Source of the DNA: Synchiropus splendidus
Lineage: Eukaryota > Chordata > Actinopteri > Syngnathiformes > Callionymidae
Assembly: GCF_027744825.2 (NCBI RefSeq)
Contig: NC_071347.1
Span: forward strand, 17,223,001-17,287,000
Direction of reading: 5' to 3'
DNA length: 64,000 nucleotides
Each line of letters opens with the position of its first letter. Within the stretch, counting starts at the first letter, position 1. This document shows, in pieces, positions 54,401-64,000 of this stretch. The notes under the pieces were generated by a model, which saw nothing but the letters and a program-made list of their open reading frames with translations, did no database searches and was not told the origin of the DNA. The translations under genes were made by a program, and so were the position numbers.

Positions 54401-55958
54401 TAGGTTCAGAGGGGTGTGTGGTCTGCTGTTTACCCCAAAATATTGTCATGTTTATTGTATTGATACGGTCACTCAGGTCCAGCGGTTCATGCTCGCTGAC
54501 AGGTTCCTGTGCGATGGCACTGCAGTCAACCGGGCTTAAAGAGTCGTGCAAAGGTTGGTGGTAGAGTTAAGAAGTTGGATGACAATGATTTTGAACTTTC
54601 ATTTATTTCGCTGAAGAGGTTTTCTGACTCTTTTGAGACTAGCAGCAAGGCCCTGAGTGTCTCTGAGTGGGAGGTATGTAGCACACATTAAAATTCTTCC
54701 TGAATGGGCCCAGTTTTGAGTAGAGGAGTCGCACTGTGGTTCAGACTGAGTTAGTGTGCGAACTAGAATAGAAAGGTGGGCAGTTGTACGCCTGGATATG
54801 TAGGTTGTAACCAGTTGTGTGTTTAACCAGTTTCTTATTAAGGCTTGCGAGTCCCTCCTGCAGCTACATCTCTACTCTGGTTTGCGGACATTTCTGGCTG
54901 AAAAGTGACCAAAGTAAGTCGGATTTTAATTAATTCTCCGACCAAAAAAAAACAAACTTTTCTGACCCTGAAAGTATGTCATGGTTTGTTGAAGTGCCTG
55001 GCCCAGCGGCTGCATGTTGGTGAGCAGGAGTTCACGCCTGCGCGCTGCACGTCCTCCACCGTCCATGGTGTGGTGAGTAATTCAGCCATAATCCTCCTTT
55101 CTCCTCTCTCTGGTCGTCCCCCTCTCCTCTCCCCCTCTCCTGTGGTTCCATTCATATTCTAATCACAGCTTTCCCTTCTCCAGCTCTCAGGCACTCCATC
55201 AGAGCTCGACCAGCCTCGGGCTTTGCACTTTTACTTCCCCCTCTTTTGTGACCGTGTTCTCTACTCCAAAATAAAGTTGCGGCAGAGAAAGTGAGCGAAA
55301 AAAAAAAAGGTGTGTAAATGTAAATTCATCCAGTCGTTTGTGTCATATTCCAAGGAGGGTGAGACAGGAAGAGTGGCGGTGATGGGGAGAAGGAACGCGG
55401 CAACAAGTGTTTGAGATGTGAAAGAAATTGAGAGGAGGTGGTTCATGCGTTGGGGCGTATGTTTATTTGGAGCTTGGCGGTGTATAAAAACGCATGAAAT
55501 ACCATAAAGGAAGATGGGGAGGCCACAGTGTTGGAGCTGCGTAGATCTAAGCTTCTTTTTTTTGAGGTTGGGAGGGAGCTTTTCTTATTCAAAACAGCCC
55601 CACAAAAGACTTCCAGTGAGCCTTGCCACATCCCCATCTGACTTGGGGCCATTCATCAGCCTTCCAAGCCTATCAATGACATGTCCCCATCAGGGCTCCT
55701 ATAAAATCAGCCCCTTTCCCATGAAACATCAGCAAACATTTTGACGGCTCTGGCTTTCCCCCCTCTGGATTTCTGGAGTCTCTACCCCCTTCTTCCCTCC
55801 TCCTCCCCTCTCCTCCGCCAACCCAACCTCAGATCCTCAACATCTCCTCCGACGGCCAGTGGTCAGGGAAAGCAGGACGAGAGGAGAGCGGCCGAGGAGG
55901 GGGAAACGTGCACTAAAGCCATTTTCTAGGAGCAGCAAGTGCCGTTGATGGGAAGAGG

Positions 55959-58900
55959 ATGCATTGCGGGCTGCTGGAGGAGCCTGATATGGATTCCACA
56001 GGTCAGTGTGCCTCTTCATTTTGGGATTTTTGAACCGAAACGTTGCTTTTGTCGGACTTATGGAAGTTTGAGACCTGCTAGCCGCATGACCACTTGTTGG
56101 TATTTCCGACCTTTGCCTCTATTTTAAGCAGCCACGCGTCTGAAAAAGTTGACTTTCTGAAAGTGACGGAAATCCACCTGCTGCTGCTGAGCAAGTGGAT
56201 TTTCACTGAAACTTTTTAAAAGTAAAGCATTTTGCAGTCAACCAAGCTGAGGGATTATTTCAGGATCAACAGTAAATATGTGATTTTTACTTGATTCTTG
56301 ATCTTTTCACATATTTTGCTGCATTAAAATGTAAGCTAATCTTTCTGAATGTTCAATAGAATTTGTAAAAACCATCACACTGATTTATCGCCCCAGACGC
56401 CAGTAAATTTTTTAACTGGTTAACAAGTATAACATCATTTTATTAATTATTATTAATTTATAAAGCATTTGAACTGTATCATTTGCTGCTCAGATAATAA
56501 AATTCCGAACAAATCTCACCATTATTTGGTTAAGATTTGCTCATTTGCCGCTGGGATCTGGATATTAAACATTGGTTTTTGTTACGAAAAAAAGTGTCAT
56601 TTTAAAAGTTTGACTTAAAATGAATGTGTTTTTTAAACATAGGTTATTACCAGATTATTATGGAGTTTCATTCAAAAACAGAGGAGAAAAAATGACAGAG
56701 AAAACTTTTTTTTTCCACAGTGTTAAGCAAATTATTCCTTCTTGAGCAAATAAGTGTCATAAATCTGAGTAAAGTTTGGTTTTAAAATTCCTCAAAAGAC
56801 TAGTTTTTCCAGCTAATAAAAGACAAAAAAATAAATGAAAATGTGCATCTTCTATAAATATTTCCTCTGTTTTTAAATTTAAATGATACGTTTGACAGAA
56901 AAAAAAAAGCCCAGTTTAGTAGGGAATGTGTGATAATACGGGATTGAACATCCGTTTCACTTGTTGATCAGATTTAATCCAATTATTCCCGTCCCGGACT
57001 GAGCCGTCCCTGTGGCAAATGAAGCCTGAGAGCAGAGAATTAGCTTCATTCCGCTGGCTTCACTTTTTCATTTCGCCTGTTGACTTGCTTGGATGGGCAA
57101 AGGGAAAGATCTGTCAAGCAGGTGATGTCTCTGAAAGAGCAAAACGGTTTGATGAAGTCATGGTGAAAACCTTTGAAATCAAATAGAAACTTGGGTGTTC
57201 CTGAAAGTTTTCTCTCCCTCAGTAGGTGGTTCAAACATCCCCCCCCTCCACACGCAATTCTTTCCACATGGATGTTATTTTCAAACCTTAAAACAAGCAC
57301 TTTGAAAGATTAAAAATCATCCTGAATTTATTCCCACTGGAGAATATTTTGGCTGGTGTGAGTCCTCAGGTTTGGTGCCAGCAAAGGAACACCAGTTGAG
57401 CTAATTGTGAGCAGAAATTAAATCAGGACAATGGCCGCCTCAGTAACGTGCACTGGCTCTTTCAAGCCCTCGGCTCTCTGGGGAACAATGCTGGATTCCT
57501 GCCGTCCTGATGAAAACACCTCAAATAAAGCAGCAGCATCGACCACACATCGCTGATGTGACGCTCCCTGACACTTGCGGAACGTCTAAAGTGGCTGCTG
57601 TGTACAAACAAAACTAAACATCCTTTGATATAAAAGATCGGTGGTCCTAACTTTTCTTTCTGCGTTTACAGAGAGCTGGATTGAGAGATGCCTCAACGAG
57701 AGCGAGAGCAAGCGCTACTCCAGTCACACCTCTCTGGGGAACATGTCCAACGATGAACGTAAGCATCACTCACATCTCACACCAAAGCGCCGTGCTGATC
57801 CTGCGCCATCCAGACTGTCAGATACCAAACTGTGACAGAAAAAACAAACTCAAATTAAAACTGATGTTTGTCACAGATGAAGAGAAAGAAAACAACAGAG
57901 CCTCCAAACCACATTCAACACCAGCAACTCTGGAATGGTAAGTTCACTGACACTTGTGAGTGAATAGATCTGTTTCAATGGGATGGATGTAAAGTTGTGC
58001 GTTAAAGTGCATCAGTCTTGACTGGTAAATGATTGATCAGATGTAATTACACATTAACTGCATTCATTTCTATGCTAAAAGCTAAAGGCCATTAGCATAT
58101 GCATTAGAAACAACTGTATTCTATTATTACATGCCTTTATTGAGTGTTTTCCTGCAATCCATCCCAATAGCAATGAACTAACTAAATGATGAATCAATTG
58201 CTGGTTAGCTGTTGGTTGTTAATCTGTTTACATTATATGTTTCTTTAAAATGTCCTTTTTATTATAGAAAATGGCCGTTGTACATTTTCACATGTTCAAG
58301 ATAAACATTGGAAGATTTAAAAAAAATCTATTTATTCATTTTGACATTGCCATGTTTAATATTTTATTTGCATGTCTGGAATTATTAGAAATAAATTACA
58401 AAAATGTAGACTTCCTTAATTTAGCTGTGCATTCTGCCTGACAATATTCATTAGGCAGCTTGTGCCAGCTGGGTGAGTCGCCTGACCGTGTCCGCATCTC
58501 ATGAAACAAATTCGCTGTTTTGTCTGTCAGATTTTGTTGCAATTCTTTAGATGAGTTTTTGGTAGCTGATGACGTGAATGTAATAATCACCACTTTGTTT
58601 TAAACAGCATATACGCATATAAGAAGCATCAAAAATAATATGAGCCAGTCACTGTAAATCTGGTGAGCACCAAAGCTCACTTTTGGCCCCAATTTTTTGG
58701 CTCTTTGGTTTTGAGCTATTGTAGGAAATCATAACAAATATAGACTCAAATTTGAGTTTCAATGTGACATGTTGTCGGTGCTGCAGATTTTAGCTGTCTC
58801 ATTGGTAACAGTTAGGAATAGTGTTGAACATAGTTAATCTCTCCTGTAGTTTCAAACATTTTTTTGCCATGTTTTTTTGTATTGTCTTCATGGATGATTG

Positions 58901-61900
58901 TAATTTGTGTTCAAAGGCTAGAAGAGAACTATGAGATAGCAGAAGGTGTGTGCATCCCTCGCAGCGCCCTCTACATGCATTACCTGGACTTCAGCGAAAA
59001 GCATGACACGCAGCCAGTGAACGCAGCCAGTTTTGGAAAGGTAACACCGGTGTTTGTGAGTTTCAGTTGGCAGAATACGCCTCAGAGGAAAGTGCTGAGT
59101 GTGCGTAATTGCTGATCTACAAATGGCAAACTAATTTAAATAATTTTAGTTTTACAAAAAATTATATATTTACAAATACATATTGATTTGTAAAGAACAA
59201 AATCCAAGTTATAAATATTACATTTACATTTGTGCATATCAAAACATGGGCAAACTATTGACTACTTGTAGATTACCCTCTGTGTCTCAACAAATATTTA
59301 TGAGATAAATATAACTCCAAAGATTCAACTCATTGATTTTCAAAACTGATGTTATATATGCGTTTTCCCACCAAAATCATAAATATAATAATAATAATTG
59401 AAGTTAAAAACATCAACTGTGAACTATAAATTAAATTTGTGTCATATACTTATTAGCGTATTTCATGTCACAATTTTGAGCAAGAATTGTATCTAACTTT
59501 TACTTTTATATACACTGATAATGATTTTATAGGTTCTATGATTCCAGTCAGCGCTCATGTGCCTCAGAGGTCAACCCCAAACCAACACGAGATGATTCAA
59601 CAATAAGAAACATTGCTTCAAATGCTGTTTGATCAGTGATTTCATTTTAAAGGTGAAACAAACCCCATCCTAATGACCCCGATGACCTTTGTGTTCATGA
59701 AATAAGCTTAACTGTTACTATGCTTTGCAACCATATTGACGACACAGGTGACATTTGAATCTCAGATTGTGGAATTCTCATTGTAAACATGAGATATCTA
59801 AAGGCAAGATTGAGAATGTCTTAAAGATATATATAAAAAAGATTCATTTATTAATATGGCTTAGATTAGTAACTGTTTAAACCGCACTCACGCACAACAA
59901 AATATGAAGAAATTCCATGTGTTGCTCAAAAATGTCCAAACACTTTGGAATGCATTATGGTATCAGTGAAGTGAGGTTTCCTCGCGGTTTGTCCATAAAT
60001 AACAGTGTGAAGTATTACCATGGATTATTTCTTGGTTCAGATGGACCGTTCAGAAAAAATTGAGTCAAAGTTCAGGGGTTGTTGTAACGCTTTTGTCCAT
60101 ACTAAAAAGCACTGCCCTCAACTAAATCTAAAATATCATTAGAGGAAGGTTGAAGAGGTTTTGAGATTACGAGAAGAATGAAGTGCACTTTGATGGCGTG
60201 AGCTGCCACTGAGGTAATATCTTCTCAGTGTGAAGCAAGTCTCATTCTGCACATAATCTACCTCCAAATCTGCCATTTCACTCTTTCCCACAACCCTCTC
60301 CGGACTCGCAACCCCCAGCCATGGCCAGCACTCCGGACCCCGGCCCCAACCCCCAACCCATCTCCCCCCCGAACCCCTCGCACAGCTCCTGTCGGAAGAT
60401 ATTGAAAAAGAGAAGGGGCCTGGATTAATGTGTAATTAAAGGAAATTTGGAAGGGTGAGATGTTGCGGAATGTTAGATCAGTGGCTTGAGCAGTGTGGGG
60501 TGTCCTTTAGGAAGGCTTCATTGATTCGGGACAAAAAAACGCGGACTGCCTCCCTGTCTGCTCATTTATCAAGCGGGGCCTGACAGAAACTTCACAGCTT
60601 GGCCTCTATTTTCATCCCACACAATGGAGAGCTACACTGTTTGCTAAAGTTTCTGCACCAGGAGCTGGAGCAAAGAGCCAATCTCTTTGGACAAAAAGAG
60701 CCGGGAGGAAGAAGGAGGGAGCAGGGGAGAAGAAGGATGGATGGGTTGATAGATGTAGGGAGACTTTATTGGTTGGATAAGTAATACCGCTGGGTGTCAT
60801 CGTGAATAGAAACTTCTTTTCTGACACGCTGTGTGCAGTTTAATGTGAGTCATCACTGTAATCCAGGTTTTGCTTTGACATTACACTGCAGGAAATATCT
60901 GACAACACGTTTATTTAAATGAAAATGTGCTTTTTCACTCACAATTCTTCTTGTCTCTGTCGTTGCGGCCGATCACTGAGGAGGAGTAATATGAGTAGGA
61001 AAACAATAGATGTGTTTTTATTCCACTGAATGAATCCGTCATAACCTCTGTATGTTTTCTCATCTTCAGATCATTCGTCAGCAGTTCCCAGCCTTGACCA
61101 CCAGACGACTGGGCACCAGAGGCCAATCCAAGTGAGTTTGTTTGTACCAATAATAATGTACTCATTATAGCATGTTGTTGTTTTTATTACCCCGTAATGA
61201 TGTGTCAACTACTCTATGTAACAAATGCAGCATGTATAGTGACGTAAACACCTTAATTTACCTAAGAATATACACACACAAACTCTACTGAACTCTTGCT
61301 TTATTTTGATGTTTTTTGTGTCAACATGTATATTTTTGTCAATTTTAGGCATTTCTTAAAAAAAATTAAAATTTAAAATTAAAATTCAATAGTACTTATT
61401 CACTTAAGGTTTCAAAGTGGAATGTTTTTGGACCTAAAAGATGTAGGTAAATAAAGCTGTGCGTAAATAAAGCAATTTTAAAGGTACTGCATTCTTTTAT
61501 TTATTTTTAATGTATTTATTAATATTTATTTTATTTTGAAATCAAGTGAAAAATATAATAGAAGGCACTTGTTAGCGCGTGTTAGCTACACAGGATTACT
61601 ATATTAAGATGAATAGTTCATCAAGTAGCTGCCTGGTCTAAAATTAAAAAAAAGCATGTCATGTCTTATAATTTATATATAACTATTAGCACTGTAGCTT
61701 TAGTTATTTACTATGAAATATTTGTTACTTTGGCAGTTAGCTTAGCATTACTATAGCAGTCCATTTCAGAAAGATTAATCTGTCTTTCAGTTATTTAGGA
61801 ACGTGTCACATTTTTTGGATCTTTTACATTTATGAATGCATTTGGTAGCATTAGCCTGTTTCTGATTCTTTTCCGGCCCCTTTTCTTCAACGCCTCCACA

Positions 61901-64000
61901 GGTACCATTACTACGGCATCGCGGTGAAGGAGACCTCCCAGTATTATGACGTGATGTACTCCAAAAAAGGGGCGGCCTGGGTGAACGAGACGGGGAAGAA
62001 GGAGGTCACGAAGCAGACAGTGGCGTATTCACCGCGCTCCAAACTCGGGACGCTCCTGCCAGAGTTTCCAAATGTCAAAGACCTAAATTTGCCCGCCAGT
62101 CTGCCCGAAGAGAGGGTAAACAGGAGTTTTAATAGTCCATCCTTATTCCCCCCCTCTTTCCATCGTGCCATAGCTGCCCCCCCACCAGGCGCCAGGCTTT
62201 TATCTGCCTGGGACCTTCACAGGTCTTCGCTGAGAGAAAGACCTTGAGGATTTATATGCTGGCTCCTCACTAACTCTTAATCTTCGGGGGGAGATAATAA
62301 GATCCAGCGATGGACAAAGGACAAGCACTAGCTGTCCAGCTTTTAAAAGAGGGGCCGTGATTTTAAATGTTCAGCTGAGCTCTAAAGCTCGTTTTATTTC
62401 ACTTTGCTGCTGCAGCATGTATTTATTGCTTCACGTGGTTTTCTGGAGATTTATTTTCTTGTTTTTCTTCAACTTTCCCAGGAAAAAAAAAGCTGTTAAG
62501 TTTAAGTTTCAATGGTTTGTTTTTGTCCTCAGGTGTCGACGTTCATCATGATGTACAGAACTCACTGTCAGAGGATACTGGACACCGTCATCCGGGCCAA
62601 CTTTGATGAGGTAACATTCACGTGGAGTCCAGCTCTTCTCTGGTCTTTTGGGTTTAAATTTCTGGGTGTCATTCTAGGTCCAAAGCTTTCTGCTGCACTT
62701 CTGGCAGGGCATGCCCCCCCACATGCTCCCAGTCCTCGGGTCGCCCACCGTGGTCAACATAGTGGGCGTCTGTGACTCCATCCTCTACAAGGCCATCTCT
62801 GGGGTTTTGATGCCCACAGTTCTGCAAGCACTGCCTGACAGGTGAGTGAGACACAAGCTAAAAACACACCTTCGTCTTTAGTTGGGCTGAAAGGTGACTA
62901 CATGTAGTGACAACAGTGCTGTTGGCCTCAAAACACAAACTAGAATCGTGATCCCACTCAGGCCAGATTGAACACAATATTTTGCATTTGAGATGGTAAG
63001 TTGCTGTGTGTCCAAGCATTTGCAAGCCATTTTGGCTTTTCAGAAAGTGTTAGTTCAACATCTGTCAGTGGTCAAAATGCTATTGGTTTGGTAGATCTTG
63101 CTGGAGGATCAATGAAGCTTTCATCTTTCTATTTTGCTGTTTAGAATCAGAATTACTTCAGCTGTTTCATTAACACAATGATCTTTTTTTCTAAGCAGAA
63201 AATAGCATGTTCTATCAAGTTTGCATCTCATAATACAATAGAATACATTAATATACTTGCTTTTTTACATTAATGTTCAATTATTATTATTTTATTATAG
63301 TGTATTTATTTAATTATTGTTTTATATCAAATACTTATGATGCTGTTTAGAGTGAACACTAATAAACAACATAAGTACTGTGACCAAATTTAGTGTGGCC
63401 TCGTAAATGCATGATGATGTATTATATGTATGTAGTAACCACGCATAACAGAGGAGACCTTTACGTAAAGCGTAACCAAATAGACTAAATAGTCGACTCA
63501 ATTCTAGTCATTCCAATGTCACAACTATGAGCTGTTGAGAATCAGAATCAACTTTGTTGCCATGGTCAGTGGGGATCCCACCAACTAGGAAAGTGCTTTG
63601 TCCGTCATGAATAAAATAAAATAAAATAAAATAAAATAAAATAAAATAAAATAAAATAGTCTGAATTGACCGCAGCTTCCTGCCAGAGGGAAGAGGGACA
63701 GTCCATGACCAGGGTGAGTAGGGATAGGGATGAATCGATGGAAACATTGCAGCAGTAAGCAAAATTAAAGAATGATCATTCAGAATGTAAACAACTATCA
63801 TAGACTCAAATAACTCACTGGTTAGTGACACATTCATCTTTAGATTCTATAGGTTACTTGTGAGCATTGAATAGTTCTGAATGACTGACTTATCAGTTTC
63901 TGTTCCAGTCTGACTCAGGTTATTCGAAAATTTGCCAAACAGCTTGACGAGTGGCTGAAAATCGCTCTGCACGACCTTCCAGAGAACCTGCGCAATATCA
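55959..64000 (+). CDS. rfx4: RFX4 winged-helix transcription factor, N-terminal part, nine exons, runs off the window
   Basis: Binds X-box motifs in the nucleus; in vertebrates needed for neural-tube and ventricular midline patterning and for cilia genes. Exons: 55959-56001, 57672-57758, 57877-57937, 58917-59040, 61070-61131, 61902-62115, 62533-62610, 62678-62841, 63909-64000 (cut). All phases agree; 308 residues are visible and the human protein is about 735. It opens [20 protein letters not shown], the N-terminus of the brain isoform. Residues about 61-136 form the RFX DNA-binding domain ([57 protein letters not shown]). Next comes the segment [20 protein letters not shown], then the start of the extended dimerisation region ([40 protein letters not shown]). 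Identity to human RFX4 is very high. Large introns are 56002-57671, 57938-58916, 59041-61069 and 62842-63908; only repeats are seen in them. The upstream neighbour is the polr3b relic, the same order as in human. Confidence 0.97.
63535..63735. repeat. Interspersed repeat fragments with an ATAAA microsatellite in rfx4 intron 8
   Basis: About ten ATAAA units (63610-63658) are flanked by GAATCAGAATCAACTTTGTT on the left and CTTCCTGCCAGAGGGAAGAG, then CAGTCCATGACCAGGGTG, on the right. Both flanks resemble common fish retroelement sequence. The pentanucleotide run may have grown from an insertion tail. No coding potential. Confidence 0.6.

Larger units (their letters stand above)
49268..55958. other. 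Gene-poor upstream region of rfx4
   Basis: About 6.7 kb without a protein-coding exon I can support. It holds the tRNA-Phe gene at 51339-51411, a CT run near 50491-50512, a C-rich stretch near 55740-55850 and moderate-GC unique sequence. An octamer ATGCAAAT at 49437-49444, close to ATTAATTGG-type homeodomain sites, lies in a stretch of mixed composition (49320-49560) that looks more constrained than its surroundings. The rfx4 promoter and 5' UTR should be at the right end, just before 55959. The missing polr3b C-terminal exons were looked for here and not found. Confidence 0.55.

Overview
The window is nuclear DNA of a vertebrate, most likely a teleost fish. Genes are split into many short exons with GT/AG borders and compact introns. 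The proteins match vertebrate families closely, and the repeats (a short hAT-type foldback element and LINE 3' ends with GGAT-rich tails) look fish-like. I cannot name the species. Most single-frame open stretches are intronic noise. The real genes were rebuilt by joining exons whose phases agree.

Layout, left to right. (1) 423-3291, minus strand: the first five coding exons of slc17a8 (VGLUT3); the gene continues off the left edge. (2) 4955-12248, plus: complete bmal2 (arntl2), a bHLH-PAS clock factor, 16 coding exons, 636 aa, arranged head to head with slc17a8. Its presumed 3' UTR carries a hAT-type foldback transposon. (3) 12.3-18.3 kb: UTR and repeat-bearing intergenic DNA. (4) 18.3-36.5 kb, plus: complete ppfibp1 (liprin-beta-1), 27 coding exons, 999 aa, behind a noncoding first exon. 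(5) 37012-38974, plus: a complete small secreted EndoU-family endoribonuclease, 313 aa. (6) 39693-49267, plus: a decayed but intron-bearing copy of polr3b (RNA polymerase III second-largest subunit), with about fifteen recognisable exon relics and many disabling lesions. (7) 49.3-55.9 kb: no protein gene, but one intact tRNA-Phe(GAA) gene at 51339-51411. (8) 55959 to the right edge, plus: the first nine coding exons of rfx4, starting at the brain-type N-terminus; the gene continues beyond the window.

All six protein loci have human counterparts that, as I recall, lie on chromosome 12 (SLC17A8, ARNTL2, PPFIBP1, ENDOU, POLR3B, RFX4). BMAL2-PPFIBP1 and POLR3B-RFX4 are also neighbours in human. 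The window is therefore an ordinary conserved vertebrate block, not a co-regulated pathway. Its most notable content is the polr3b fossil sitting in its ancestral place. The subunit is essential, so a working copy must be elsewhere, plausibly on the partner chromosome from the teleost genome duplication. I found no novel enzymatic or defence system.
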